Source: Thiotrichales bacterium
Lineage (GTDB): Bacteria > Pseudomonadota > Gammaproteobacteria > HK1
Reading direction: 5' to 3'
NCBI GenBank assembly: GCA_026709935.1
Contig: JAPOSC010000004.1
Location: 204,630-268,629, forward strand
Length of the DNA: 64,000 nt
Below the pieces are notes generated by a model that worked only from the letters and a program-made list of their open reading frames with translations, made no database searches and was not told the origin of the DNA. Positions 53,462-62,817 of this stretch are shown one piece after another. The position numbers were made by a program, and so were the translations under genes. Every line of letters begins with the position of its first letter. Within the stretch, counting starts at the first letter, position 1.

Positions 53462-53475
53462 TTATTCTAGAATAA
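53462..53475. promoter_or_regulatory. Candidate ArsR operator
   Basis: TTATTCTAGAATAA is a perfect 14-bp palindrome in an unusually AT-rich patch upstream of the arsR-like gene, with TAATAGAAATAAAAG beside it. ArsR-family operators are AT-rich inverted repeats of this kind overlapping promoters. Confidence 0.6.
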
Positions 53476-53596
53476 TAGAAATAAAAGTAATCGCCTGACC
53501 GCGACATGGGGAATTGCTGTCGAATCGCCTTGCGACATTCGGAAATCGGTGGACGGGCAACACCGCCACAGCGGCATCGCGGACGTGTCTCCCCGC

Positions 53597-55696
53597 CTAC
53601 GCCGCCCGGATCCAGATCCGGTTGTCGTGGAATGCGCATCCGCCCGCCGGGGCGGCCGCGTCCGCGCCGGTCAGCACGTTGATGCCCTTGCCTTCCTCGA
53701 ACGCGTGGTTGGGCCAGATGCTCTCGACGATCACCACCCCGCGCTGCGCGCCGGCGAACAGCTTCGCGTGAATGACGAGGTCGCCGCGGTCGTTGCCGAG
53801 GCGCACCCGGTCGCCGTCGCGGACTCCGAGCGCCATCGCGTCCTCGGGGTGGAGCATCACGCTCGGGCGGCGTTCGCGGCGAATGGAGGTCGGAGTCTCG
53901 GTGAACGAGGAGTTGAGGTAGTGGCGCGCCGGGGCGGTCACCAGGCGGTACGGCATCCCCTCGGTCGCCTCCTCGATGACCGCCCAGTGGTCGGGGAGCC
54001 GCGGCATCGAGGCGAGCAACGCGCCGTCCACGAAGCCGCGCGGGGCGAGGGCCGCCCAGTCCGGCGCGAACCGGAACCGACCATCCGGATGGCCGAAGCC
54101 ACCGGTGTAGTGCGCATCGTCGAAATCCGGCTGGCAGTCGAACCAGCGCTCCTGCTCCAGCCGGTCGACACCCTCCCACCCCGACGCGCGCAGCGTGTGG
54201 TCGATCAGCTCGCGCGGGGTCATCCCGAACCCCGGGTGCTCGGCCCCGAGCCGCTTCGCGAGCGCACACACCACCGCGTGGTTCGAGCGGCACTCGCCCG
54301 GCGGCTCGACGATCTTCGGGCCGAGAAGGATGTGCTGCTGGCCGCCGGACTGGTACACATCGTCATGCTCCAGGAACATCGTGGCCGGCAGCACGATGTC
54401 CGCCATCGCGGCGGTCTCGGTCATGAACTGCTCGTGCACGCAGGTGAAGAGGTCGTCCCGGGCGAATCCGCGATGCACGCGCGCGAACTCCGGCGCGACC
54501 ATCATCGGGTTCGTGTTCTGGATGAACAGCGCGGTCACCGGAGGGCCGTCGCCGAGGGCGCGCCGGTCGCCGTCCAGGACCGGTCCGATGCGGGACTGGT
54601 CGAGGCTCCGGATCGATGGATCGATGGCGTCGTGCCCCTCCAGCATCGACTTGTCCCAGTGATAGATGTCCCCGTTGCTGTGGAACGCGCCGCCGCCTTC
54701 GTGCTGCCACGCCCCGGTCACCGCGGCGATGGAGAGCGCGGCGTGCATGTTCACCGCCCCGTTGCGCTGCCGGCAGAAGCCGTAGCCAAGGCGGAGAAAG
54801 GTGCGCGGGGTGGAGCCGATCATCCGCGCCAGGCGCTCGATGGTGTCCGCCGGCACGCCGGTGATGCGTTCCGCCCACGACGGGGTCCGGTCCGCGAGGT
54901 GCCGCTCCAGCCCCTCCGGGCAGTCGGTGTAGCGCGCGAGGTAGTCGCGGTCCGCATGGCCATCGCGGAAGAGCACGTGCATCACCGCGCAGGCGAGCGC
55001 CCCGTCGGTACCAGGACGCACGCAGACGAAGAGATCCGCCTGCTTCGCGGTGGCATTGCGATAGATGTCGATAACCACAATCGGAGCGCCGCGCCGGCGC
55101 CGGGCCTCAAGCGCGTGGGTCATCACGTTGACCTGCGTCACCGCCGCGTTGGTGCCCCAGATGACCACGAGGTCGGACTTCGCCATCTCGCGCGGATCGG
55201 AACCCGCGAGGCGGCCCGTCCCCGCGATGAATCCGTTCCAGGCCAGGGTGACGCAGATGGTGGAGTACTGGCCGGAGTAGCGCTTGACGTGGCGCAGGCG
55301 GTTGATGCCGTCGCGCATCACGAGACCCATGGTGCCCGCGTAGTAGTAGGGCCACACCGTCTCGGAGCCGTGGCGCTGCTCCGCTTTCAGCAGCGACTCG
55401 GCCGTGATGTCGAGTGCATCGTCCCACGACACCGGCACGAAGCTCTCGCGCGCCCCCTTCTCCCCGACCCGTCGCAGCGGCGTGGTCAGGCGGTCGGGGT
55501 GATGGATGCGCTCCGCGTAACGCGCAACCTTGCTGCAGATGACACCGGCGGTATAGGTGTTCTCGCGCGCCCCGCGCACCTTTCCGATGAGACGGTCGCT
55601 CAGGCGCTCGATCTCCAGGGCGCAGGTCGAGGGACAGTCGTGGGGACAGGCGCTGTATCGAATGTCGGGCTGTGCGGTCATCACGGAGTTCCTCAT
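53597..55696 (-). CDS. Molybdopterin-dependent oxidoreductase with N-terminal [4Fe-4S]
   Basis: 699 residues from the ATG at 55696, which overlaps the enolase-superfamily stop (ATGA); an ATG at 55681 is also in frame. The cluster motif is CPHDCPSTC (residues about 16-24) with a fourth Cys in [18 protein letters not shown]. The bis-MGD segments include [40 protein letters not shown] and [19 protein letters not shown]. The C-terminal MopB domain begins [18 protein letters not shown]. There is no Tat signal, so it is cytoplasmic. Substrate unknown; translational coupling to a sugar-acid dehydratase-like gene is notable. Confidence 0.9.
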   Translation of the reverse strand: MRNSVMTAQPDIRYSACPHDCPSTCALEIERLSDRLIGKVRGARENTYTAGVICSKVARYAERIHHPDRLTTPLRRVGEKGARESFVPVSWDDALDITAESLLKAEQRHGSETVWPYYYAGTMGLVMRDGINRLRHVKRYSGQYSTICVTLAWNGFIAGTGRLAGSDPREMAKSDLVVIWGTNAAVTQVNVMTHALEARRRRGAPIVVIDIYRNATAKQADLFVCVRPGTDGALACAVMHVLFRDGHADRDYLARYTDCPEGLERHLADRTPSWAERITGVPADTIERLARMIGSTPRTFLRLGYGFCRQRNGAVNMHAALSIAAVTGAWQHEGGGAFHSNGDIYHWDKSMLEGHDAIDPSIRSLDQSRIGPVLDGDRRALGDGPPVTALFIQNTNPMMVAPEFARVHRGFARDDLFTCVHEQFMTETAAMADIVLPATMFLEHDDVYQSGGQQHILLGPKIVEPPGECRSNHAVVCALAKRLGAEHPGFGMTPRELIDHTLRASGWEGVDRLEQERWFDCQPDFDDAHYTGGFGHPDGRFRFAPDWAALAPRGFVDGALLASMPRLPDHWAVIEEATEGMPYRLVTAPARHYLNSSFTETPTSIRRERRPSVMLHPEDAMALGVRDGDRVRLGNDRGDLVIHAKLFAGAQRGVVIVESIWPNHAFEEGKGINVLTGADAAAPAGGCAFHDNRIWIRAA

Positions 55697-56805
55697 AGTT
55701 GTACTTCGCTGATCTCGTGCTCGGCCCCGGCCAGCCAGTCGTCCCGGATCTCCACCCCCCAGCCCGGGCCGTCGGGGATCGGGACCTTGCCGTCGCGGGC
55801 CACCAGTGCCGGCTCGAACAGCCCTTCCTGCCACGGGTAGTAATCCGAGCCCTCGATGGTGAACTCGACATAGGGCCCGGCCCCCTCGATGGCGCCCATC
55901 AGGTGGAGGGTGAACACGGTGACCAGACTCAGGTTGGCCGCATGCGGCGTGCAGGGCAGGCCCGCGGCCCGGGCCATCGCGGCGACCCGCAGGGTCCGCG
56001 TGAGCCCGCCCAGGTAGCAGATGTCCGGCTGAACCACATCCACCGCCCGCATGTCGATCATCCGCCGCCACACCGCCAGGTCGCAGTCCTGCTCGCCGCC
56101 GGTCACGTCGATGTCCAGCGGGGCGAGGGCCTCGGTGACCTCGCGGGTCCAGTCCAGCTCCCAGTAGGGGCAAGGCTCCTCGTAGTGGCGGACCCCATGG
56201 TCCACGAGCATCCGGCCCACCTCGACGGCGCGGGCGGGCGAGAAGCCGCTGTTGGCGTCGACCAGCAGATCGGCCTCGCCGCGCAACGCACGGCTCACCT
56301 CGGCCACGATGGCCTCGGTGCGACCCGGCCATTCGTCCTTGTCGCGACCGCACTCGCAGCCGATGCGGAACTTGAACGCGTCGTAGCCGCACGCATCGCG
56401 CCACCGCACGAGCCGCTCGGCCTCGGCGCGGGGCGTGATGTCGCGGCGCATGCTCGACCCGTACACCCGGATGGGCCGCGGCGTGCCGCCGAGGAGCTCG
56501 CACACGCTCTTCCCCTCCCGCTTCCCGCGCAGGTCCCACAGGGCGGTATCGAGCCCGCCCATGGCACGGCGCAGGTACGAGCCGGGGAACTTGTGCTCGG
56601 CTTCCGGGATTCGGTCCATGAGCGCATCGAGGTCGAGGGCGTCGGCGCCGAGGGCGTGGGGCGCGACCTGGCGGTGCAGCACCCGCGCGGTGATGTCGGC
56701 GTGGTAGGGCGCGGTCTGGCCCCAGCCCTCCGCCCCATCGTCGGTGCGCACCCGCACCATGCAGACCTCACGGGTGCTGAACGTCTCGATGCTTCTGATT
56801 CTCAT
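55693..56805 (-). CDS. Mandelate racemase/muconate-lactonizing enzyme family protein
   Basis: 370 residues with AAGGAGG before the ATG. Enolase superfamily: a basic strand-2 motif [11 protein letters not shown] (K-x-R), metal ligands Asp in [10 protein letters not shown], Glu in [10 protein letters not shown] and Glu in [10 protein letters not shown], Asp in [13 protein letters not shown], and a late His in [14 protein letters not shown]. That set fits the mandelate racemase-like subgroup, mostly acid-sugar dehydratases. The substrate is probably a hydroxy- or sugar acid. First gene of a two-gene operon with the molybdoenzyme. Confidence 0.9.
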   Translation of the reverse strand: MRIRSIETFSTREVCMVRVRTDDGAEGWGQTAPYHADITARVLHRQVAPHALGADALDLDALMDRIPEAEHKFPGSYLRRAMGGLDTALWDLRGKREGKSVCELLGGTPRPIRVYGSSMRRDITPRAEAERLVRWRDACGYDAFKFRIGCECGRDKDEWPGRTEAIVAEVSRALRGEADLLVDANSGFSPARAVEVGRMLVDHGVRHYEEPCPYWELDWTREVTEALAPLDIDVTGGEQDCDLAVWRRMIDMRAVDVVQPDICYLGGLTRTLRVAAMARAAGLPCTPHAANLSLVTVFTLHLMGAIEGAGPYVEFTIEGSDYYPWQEGLFEPALVARDGKVPIPDGPGWGVEIRDDWLAGAEHEISEVQL

Positions 56806-57179
56806 GCGTCAACGCCTCCTTGCGCCGGCGGAGGCCGTTCCCGCGCGCCGGCGCCGGTGGTATGGGCCGGGCCGCGACGGAGCGGAGCACCGCCGCTGGT
56901 CCCGTGCGCACGGTCTTGCTCATCCCGGCGGCTCCCCCTGTCGTGCGCCCCGGTGTGCGGCCGCAGGGCACGAGTGTGCCCGAAAACAACGCCGGACGGA
57001 CGGGTCGGGCAATCCGGTGCGCAGAGCGCGTTTTTGTCGTCGGCCGCCCTTCTTCAGAGAAGGGGAGTCAGCCATTCCCGCCGGCGCGAAGAGAGGCCGT
57101 CGCGCGGTGCGGTAACCACCCCCGCCCGCTACGATAGGCGCCGTTGCGCGAAGGACGCGCGCCACCTGGACGGCACCGC
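56806..57179. other. Divergent intergenic region, 374 bases, no gene seen
   Basis: It lies between the enolase-superfamily gene (minus) and the methyltransferase gene (plus). Several frames are open but none has family resemblance. GCCTCC and GGAGGC (56814-56835) form a hairpin that includes the ribosome site of the minus-strand gene, which could affect its translation. Confidence 0.5.
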
Positions 57180-57767
57180 ATGAGCAACGCCGATCGCGAA
57201 CGCTGGAACGCCCGGTACGCTTCGGGCGAGTACGCCACCCGCACCCACCCGAGCCCGCTGCTTGCGGCGTGGATCGACCGCCTTCCGCGTGGCCGCGCTC
57301 TGGACGTGGCGTGCGGGCGGGGCCGCAACGCCATCCACCTCGCCGCGCACGGCTACACGGTCGACGCGATGGACATCTCCGGAGTCGCGCTCGCGAAAGC
57401 CCGCGCACGAGCCGAGACCGCGGGAGTCAGCGTCCACTGGATCGAGACCGACCTCGACGGCGCGGACATCGCGCGGGATGCCTACGACGTGATCGTCGTC
57501 GCGCGGTTTCTGGACCGGCCGCTGATCCCGCGGCTGGTCGACGCACTTCGTCCCGGCGGCCACATCGTCTACGAACATCACTACATCACCCCCGTCGACG
57601 TCGGCGGTCCGTCGAGCCGCCGGTTCCGGGCGCGGCCGAACGAGCTGCTCGAACGGTTCCGCGCCCTCCGGGTACTGTTCTGGGAGGAAGGAATCGTCGC
57701 CGATCCGGACGGACGGCGCATGGCGCTCGCCCGCCTGGTCGCCGGCAAGGGCTCACCGGGGTACTGA
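57180..57767 (+). CDS. Class I SAM-dependent methyltransferase (TehB-like)
   Basis: 195 residues from the ATG at 57180. SAM site: ALDVACGRGRNAIHLAAHGY, with the acidic TVDAMDIS at the end of strand 2. VSVHWIETDLDG and YDVIVVARFLDRPLIPRLVD are the later Rossmann elements. The opening RERWNARYASGEYATRTHPS is typical of the TehB/thiopurine group. The substrate is unknown. It is monocistronic. Confidence 0.9.
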   Translation: MSNADRERWNARYASGEYATRTHPSPLLAAWIDRLPRGRALDVACGRGRNAIHLAAHGYTVDAMDISGVALAKARARAETAGVSVHWIETDLDGADIARDAYDVIVVARFLDRPLIPRLVDALRPGGHIVYEHHYITPVDVGGPSSRRFRARPNELLERFRALRVLFWEEGIVADPDGRRMALARLVAGKGSPGY

Positions 57768-57875
57768 TTGGTCCTCATCATCACCGATGGTCGCTCGCAG
57801 GAAACGCTACCCTTCGCCTTGATCGGCAGCGACTCCCGAAGGTACTCCGGCAAGCCGGCCCGTACTGCGACCAAA

Positions 57876-58022
57876 GAAATTCCTATCCATTCCATGAGAA
57901 TTCGATCTTGGACCCGCGAATGGCTCCGGCGCTACGGTCTGTACCGTCCACGATGTGGGACAGAGACGGTCGCACCACGGCCATTTTTCCAATGGAAGGC
58001 GAGTCCGAAAGGAGGACACATC
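57876..58022 (+). promoter_or_regulatory. Conserved leader shared with the 31-kb relic
   Basis: GAAATTCCTATCC begins a block of about 145 bases whose sequence recurs, in part, on the minus strand at 31166-31030. Shared words include TTCGATCTTGGACC and CCGTCCACG. It ends in AAAGGAGGACACATC before the ATG. It is the most conserved part of the pair, more so than codons beyond the first four, so it likely holds a regulatory element. Confidence 0.6.
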
Positions 58023-58580
58023 ATGAAACATTCGACCGCTCGAAGCGTCGGCGCACCAACGCGCGCATCAACGCGGTTCTTGCGGGGCGGGGCAGGAGCC
58101 GGCCTCGCCGCCTCCCTCATGCTGGCGACGCTGCTTCCGCTCCAGGAGGCAGCGGCGGGGACGAAATATACCGACACCGCGTGTGAAGGACAGGAACTGA
58201 GTTTCCATGTGCAGAGACCGCGCCAGGACATCGACTATGACGGAAAGCTCACCTACAAACTCAGGATCACGGGCGGCAGCGCCACGGAAGGACAGGACTA
58301 CAGGACACCTGACCGCGAGCTGACCTTCAATGGCAAAAGCACCGAGTGGATCGAAGTGATGACGTTGGAGGACCATACCGCCGAAAACGATGAAACCGTC
58401 CGACTGGAACTGTATGCACCCGACACGGGCAGCGTGTGGATTCAACGCAACGGCCTCTGGGTCCAGCCGGAGTCCCTGATGCCGGAAACCATTTCATTCC
58501 GCGGGACGATCCGAGACTGGGCCAACGCGGAGCGCCAGGGCGCATGGAAGAGAGCAGGCACAGTCTGGTACGACTGCTGA
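58023..58580 (+). CDS. Secreted Calx-beta-like protein, second
   Basis: 185 residues from the ATG at 58023 with AAAGGAGG upstream. A long N-terminus, then hydrophobic AGLAASLMLATLLPLQEAAA, ending near AGTKYTD, is the export signal. The mature part has FHVQRPRQDIDYDGKLTYKL, TEGQDYRTPDRELTFNGKS and TLEDHTAENDETVRLELYAP, again the Calx-beta order of motifs. Five Trp residues lie near the C-terminus. It is related in form, not closely in sequence, to 5856-6329. Role unknown. Confidence 0.7.
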   Translation: MKHSTARSVGAPTRASTRFLRGGAGAGLAASLMLATLLPLQEAAAGTKYTDTACEGQELSFHVQRPRQDIDYDGKLTYKLRITGGSATEGQDYRTPDRELTFNGKSTEWIEVMTLEDHTAENDETVRLELYAPDTGSVWIQRNGLWVQPESLMPETISFRGTIRDWANAERQGAWKRAGTVWYDC

Positions 58581-58585
58581 CGACA

Positions 58586-58750
58586 GGATCACGCCGCGCC
58601 CGGCATCAGCTCCGGGCGCGGCGCATGGCGCAACGCATGACGAGCAACCAGGCGTCGGCCGCGGCCGTCATGCGGCAGGGGCGATGGCCGAGCGTGGGCA
58701 TGGTGGCGAAGTACACTCGACACCAGTCCGCGGCCGAAGCTCTCGGCTAA
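58586..58750 (+). pseudogene. Tyrosine recombinase C-terminal remnant
   Basis: The frame reads HQLRARRMAQRMTSNQASAA, then AVMRQGRWPSVGMVAKYTRH and QSAAEALG before the stop at 58748-58750. It matches the end of phage-type integrases, including the H-x-L-R box (degenerate) and GRW...M...YTR with the catalytic Tyr. The rest of the gene is missing. It marks a past mobile-element insertion at the edge of the final accessory patch. Confidence 0.72.
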
Positions 58751-58770
58751 CTGTAACCGGAGAGACTGCG

Positions 58771-59071
58771 ATGTCCGCTGCGACCAGCTTCAACCCGCTC
58801 GCCATCGCGCGCGATCTCAAAGGCCACCGGCACCGCCACCGACCAGGCCGAAGCCATCGCCGAAGGGATGCGCCAGGCCGCGGGCGCCGACCGTGACGGG
58901 CTCGCCACGAAAGCCGACCTCGATTCGACCGCGGCCGCCATCCGCGCCGAACTTGGTGCGGTCGGAATCCGCCTGGTGAAATGGGGAATCGGCCTCGCGC
59001 TCGGGGTCGCCGGACTCACCGCGGCCGTGGTGCTCACCGGCGTACGGCTCATGCTCACCACGGGCGCATGA
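58771..59071 (+). pseudogene. Coiled-coil membrane protein (DUF1640-like), frameshifted
   Basis: The ATG at 58771 starts MSAATSFNPLAIARDLK, then the frame breaks near 58818 (CTCAAAGGCC has one extra A). The next frame continues ATGTATDQAEAIAEGMRQAA, then LATKADLDSTAAAIRAEL, and ends with a membrane helix WGIGLALGVAGLTAAVVLTG. The total of 301 bases agrees with a one-base insertion. Such short coiled-coil/TM proteins often accompany phage or integrated elements. A sequencing error cannot be excluded. Confidence 0.65.
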
Positions 59072-59430
59072 AGCCGGGCGGGGAAGGGATGCCCCGGAGC
59101 CCGTCCGGGGCGAGTGCAATCACCGCTAGGTGAACGATTCGAGGCGGCCGCGGCGGGAATCAGGGGGTACCCCGGGGTGTCCGACAATGGCGCTTACCGG
59201 CCGAAGTGAAAGGAAGCGATGCCGGTCGGAGTTACCCCGCAGAGGACCTGAGACATCCCCGCGAGACACCGACACCGCTTCCCTGTCCGGGCTCTGGCCG
59301 CGCTCGCGGCCGCGGGTGAAGGTGGAGAGGATGACGACGCCGGGAGCGCCCTCGAAAGACTCTGAATCCTGATGAGGCGACGAATCCTTATGAGGCGACG
59401 CCGCCACCCACTCCGTTAAACCTGCCCGCG
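59072..59430. other. 359 bases without a recognised gene
   Basis: Short open frames on both strands have no family resemblance. Near the end a short direct repeat is seen (TGATGAGGCGACGAATCC and TTATGAGGCGACG, about 59371-59402). It is probably insertion debris between the frameshifted gene and the lipoprotein operon. Confidence 0.5.
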
Positions 59431-59640
59431 TTATGCGGCTTCCTTACATAGCTTCAGTAGAGCCTCTGCAATCGCCAGTCGCACTACGTCGCTCTGGCTG
59501 TAGTGGCCGAGAGGCTTCCCGACATGCGGGAGCCTTCGGCCCCTCAATCCTTCGTCGCTGTTCATCCGCGCTACCAGCGCATCGAGATTCGCACAGTCTT
59601 CGCGGGAGAGCCTCATGTGCAGGAATCGTTCGGTAGCCAT
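59431..59640 (-). CDS. Small RHH-like protein
   Basis: 69 residues from the ATG at 59640, with the stop of the upstream lipoprotein gene only 7 bases away. The layout FLHMRLSREDCANLDALVAR, a loop, then YSQSDVVRLAIAEALLKL resembles ribbon-helix-helix DNA-binding proteins or antitoxins. No toxin partner is adjacent. It may autoregulate the lipoprotein operon, which is inference. Confidence 0.6.
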   Translation of the reverse strand: MATERFLHMRLSREDCANLDALVARMNSDEGLRGRRLPHVGKPLGHYSQSDVVRLAIAEALLKLCKEAA

Positions 59641-59647
59641 TGGTGAA

Positions 59648-61087
59648 CTACTTCTTATGCGCACCGAACGCGCCTATCATACGGGCCTCGGTGCCGAATA
59701 TTGCTGAAAACTCCCCTACGACCCCATCAGGGACTTGTCCGGCGTAGGTCTCCTCGGAATGGAAAGTGGCGTCCCAACTGTTACCGGCAGCGGTGGTCCC
59801 TTGGTGAGAGTTTTCACCGATATGCCACCGAGTCGTCCCCGAGTTACTGTCAACATCCCCGCCGCTCATGTCTGCTGCATTCAAATCTAACGACCAGTCT
59901 AATGACTGGGATTTGTGGTTACGGAAGTTAGTAATTTTCCCTTGAATCGAATCGGCAGTGAAATTCGCGGTGAGGCTTGCGTTCGCAGTGAATGACCCAT
60001 GCAAGGGGGTACCAGTCAAACTGTGGACCGCATAGTGACCGACGGCTCGCCCTGTGTAGTTCGCGGAGCCGTTCAGAGCATCGAAGGCCGAGGCATTTTC
60101 AGACGCAGCGTTCATCCCACTAGAGAAAACTTTGAAATCTAGCGCGTCGGTATTCTCAGTTTCACGACGCCACCACCCAAAGTGCATATAGCTCACGTCT
60201 TTGACTTTCACTTTCGCCGATGCACTACTAGTAATAAATTGCCACGTACCTTGCGTGAAAATGTAGTTAGCACCGTCAAATCTGACATTACACGGCCCAG
60301 CAGTGCACCTGTAATTTCCTCTTGCGCCACCGTAACTACCTAGATAGTTTTGATTCGCTGTAAGGAGCTTCCCATCTCCAGCGCCACTGGCAAGTTGGCT
60401 AAATCCTGATGCAGTGACGAACGAGTTGGTTTCGCCGTTAGTAAAATCGATTCTCCAACCAGTACGACGAGGAGGAGATCCAGTCTCAACAGCCGCAGCC
60501 CCTGTATGCACGCTCTGGAAGTCCTCGTCCTCTGGTGGTCCGAGGTCGGTGTATACGACTAGTTCATGATCATATTTCATATTTCCGGTTTCAGATTCGG
60601 CCTCGAAGGCAGAGAAATACCACTTGTTCCCATCCCTTCTATCACTCTTATCCTTGAACGTGATACCCGAAGAAGTGACTTTCGCCTTTGCCCGATATTC
60701 AGGCATAACACCTACGGCTGAACTTGCAAGCGGACCACTCCCCGCCCTCATTATTCCATCGATAGTATCCTTTGCCCGACTACGTTCGAGCTGATCGGTA
60801 GTCTCACCGACGAGGGTCTCAAGATCCTTAACCTCATCCTTCGCTTCGTCCCGTTGCCGGTTAGCTTCAGTGACCTTGCCCCGCTCCGTCCGAAGCTGCC
60901 CCTGTGCAGTCTCAAGCTGACCCTTAGTAGTCTCAAGCTCTCCTTGTGCAGTCTCAAGCTGACCCTTGGTGGTCTCAAGATCTTTCTTTACCTTATCCAA
61001 GTCTGACTGCTTGACCGAATCACCCCCTCCACACCCCGCGATCACTATCGCCGCGAGAGCCATCAAGCCAATATGAGCGTACTTCAT
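59648..61087 (-). CDS. Lipoprotein with heptad coiled coil and C-terminal TbpB-type barrel
   Basis: 479 residues from the ATG at 61087 with GGGAGA upstream. The lipobox is VIAGC (Cys about 19). Residues about 25-95 are an almost perfect heptad repeat, LETTKGQ-LETAQGE-LETTKGQ-LETAQGQ, a long coiled coil. The rest is rich in Gly, Ser and Asn with a mid-barrel YMHFGWWRRETEN motif. It ends EFSAIFGTEARMIGAFGAHK, the closing strand pattern of TbpB/Slam-dependent surface lipoproteins. AT content is higher than in neighbours. Likely surface-exposed; ligand unknown. No tonB receptor or Slam gene is in the window. Confidence 0.75.
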   Translation of the reverse strand: MKYAHIGLMALAAIVIAGCGGGDSVKQSDLDKVKKDLETTKGQLETAQGELETTKGQLETAQGQLRTERGKVTEANRQRDEAKDEVKDLETLVGETTDQLERSRAKDTIDGIMRAGSGPLASSAVGVMPEYRAKAKVTSSGITFKDKSDRRDGNKWYFSAFEAESETGNMKYDHELVVYTDLGPPEDEDFQSVHTGAAAVETGSPPRRTGWRIDFTNGETNSFVTASGFSQLASGAGDGKLLTANQNYLGSYGGARGNYRCTAGPCNVRFDGANYIFTQGTWQFITSSASAKVKVKDVSYMHFGWWRRETENTDALDFKVFSSGMNAASENASAFDALNGSANYTGRAVGHYAVHSLTGTPLHGSFTANASLTANFTADSIQGKITNFRNHKSQSLDWSLDLNAADMSGGDVDSNSGTTRWHIGENSHQGTTAAGNSWDATFHSEETYAGQVPDGVVGEFSAIFGTEARMIGAFGAHKK

Positions 61088-61197
61088 GATTGAGTCTCCC
61101 TCGGGATGCGTCATGGGTGTTGCGCTATGAAGGGGTCGCTGTGCCGTCACGGGTGCGGCGACACAGCGACCGGGGTTCAGCTATGACGTAGAGGCCG

Positions 61198-62817
61198 TTA
61201 CCGCGTCGCGGCAAAGGCACCGGCGACGGCTACGTCGCCATCCTGCCAACTTCCGGCTGTATTACCAAGCGTGCTAGCATCAGAATCATTCGTAGTCGCA
61301 TGGAACCAGCCTGCTACGCCGGTCGGCTGTGCATTGTTTGCAGTAGAACCGTAGAAACCACCGCCGCCAGCAGCGATCTCCCATGCCTTCGAGCCTGCTG
61401 CTCCAGATCTTTCTGCTGTAACAAATGTAATGTCAGCAGTGGCATGTACGGCGGCCGTTTCTGCCGTAGCCAGTCCGACTTCCCATGAACCTAAGTCGCC
61501 ACTGGCGTCACGGAATTTATTGATTGTTGCCGTGATCTTGGATTCCTCGTCAGTGCTTTCGAAATCGGCTACTAGTTTAACGTTGGCTACGAACTCACCA
61601 CCCTCGTTAGCAACGCTAGTACCATCTTTGACGCCTTTTACGTAGTTTCCTGCCGCATGGCCGTTGTACGTCGCTTTACCAGAGATGTCAGCTACATCGT
61701 CATCTTCAAGGGGAGAATTTCCACTGTAGAGCACCTTGAAACCGTTGATGCCAGAGTGATTCGTACCGACGCTCTGACGCCACCAGCCGAAAGCCAGATA
61801 GTCGGCATCTGCCTTGTCGTAACTCACAGCAGCACCTTCGTTGTCGGCTGTGAATTTCCATACACTTGTGACGCCGTCTGTACCGTCATCTGGGGCTATT
61901 TCTCCATCATCATTCAAGGCGAGTTCGCATGGCTCTGTCATGCAAGTGAACTCACCTTCGACGCCTCCGTAGGTGCCCTTGAAAGATACACCTTGCCGGT
62001 AAGTCTCTTCCCTTGCCCCAGTCGGGAATTCATCGGATTCTGCGAGATCCCAATCCCATTCGGTCTGGCGCCCTTCATTATCACCAACCGTATCTGCATT
62101 GGTGATTTCATCCCCAGCACCACCGTCCTTATCCCCAAATTGACTTCTGAACGTTCCTTCGGCGGACTCGATGTTTTGATTAGCGTACCGGACGATGATC
62201 TGATTGCCGGTCGTCCATGTCTCACCCGTCCAACCATCTAGCGCTGCTGGGGCCGTATCTGACTTGGTGAATTTCGTGTCCCCGTCTTTAGGATCTTTCA
62301 GTTCATTGGTGTCGGTAGGGAATCCAGCAGTCCCTAGCTCGGCATTATTTTCACCATTCACAAGATCGGCGACGGGGCTTGCATCAAGTAACTGGCCCCT
62401 CAGAGCTGCCCCCGAGACTCCACTCGCTGCTGGAATAGCGGGAGCCTCAAGCCCTGTAGCCGCGCCAGTCACCGTTCCGCTGGTCGTACTGTGAGCCGTC
62501 GCGACGATCGTTCCGAGACTGTTCGAAACGGTGATCGTGCAGGGGTCATCGCTCGTGCAGGAGAACGTCACGCCGACTCGCACGTCGCCGTCCTTGAGTG
62601 TCTCGGAATCCCCGCTATCTTTCAATTCCGCCTTCAGCGCGGCCTTCTGCGCGTCCGACAATTCGACATCTGCTGACATTGCAGTCTTCGCCGGAGGGTC
62701 CCCGGCCGGCAGGTTCATCGTCTCGTCTTGTTCGTTATCGCTCGACCCGCCGCACCCGGTGAGGCCGAGGCTGGCCGCGATGGCCATGCTCGCCCATAGG
62801 CTCGTTCGTGCTCTCAT
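61198..62817 (-). CDS. TbpB-barrel-type lipoprotein, second copy
   Basis: 539 residues from the ATG at 62817 with CAGGAG upstream. The lipobox is GLTGCGGSS. After an acidic linker come a Cys pair (SCTSDDPCTITVSNS) and a long Asp/Glu-rich beta region. YLAFGWWRQSVGTNHSGI is the same motif as in the downstream paralogue, and the end GSWQDGDVAVAGAFAATR has the GAFA closing strand of the TbpB_B_D barrel. The second Cys pair, EFTCMTEPCELALNDDG, matches RCTAGPCNV in the paralogue. First gene of a three-gene operon. Extracellular ligand unknown. Confidence 0.75.
   Translation of the reverse strand: MRARTSLWASMAIAASLGLTGCGGSSDNEQDETMNLPAGDPPAKTAMSADVELSDAQKAALKAELKDSGDSETLKDGDVRVGVTFSCTSDDPCTITVSNSLGTIVATAHSTTSGTVTGAATGLEAPAIPAASGVSGAALRGQLLDASPVADLVNGENNAELGTAGFPTDTNELKDPKDGDTKFTKSDTAPAALDGWTGETWTTGNQIIVRYANQNIESAEGTFRSQFGDKDGGAGDEITNADTVGDNEGRQTEWDWDLAESDEFPTGAREETYRQGVSFKGTYGGVEGEFTCMTEPCELALNDDGEIAPDDGTDGVTSVWKFTADNEGAAVSYDKADADYLAFGWWRQSVGTNHSGINGFKVLYSGNSPLEDDDVADISGKATYNGHAAGNYVKGVKDGTSVANEGGEFVANVKLVADFESTDEESKITATINKFRDASGDLGSWEVGLATAETAAVHATADITFVTAERSGAAGSKAWEIAAGGGGFYGSTANNAQPTGVAGWFHATTNDSDASTLGNTAGSWQDGDVAVAGAFAATR

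Noticed and set aside
53549..55840. 763-residue plus-strand open frame over the molybdoenzyme
   Set aside because: Shadow of the minus-strand gene that carries the [4Fe-4S] and MGD motifs.
59126..59407. 93-residue minus-strand frame between the frameshifted gene and the lipoprotein operon
   Set aside because: No ribosome site and no family resemblance; composition is Arg/Ser/Pro-rich as in random GC-rich frames.
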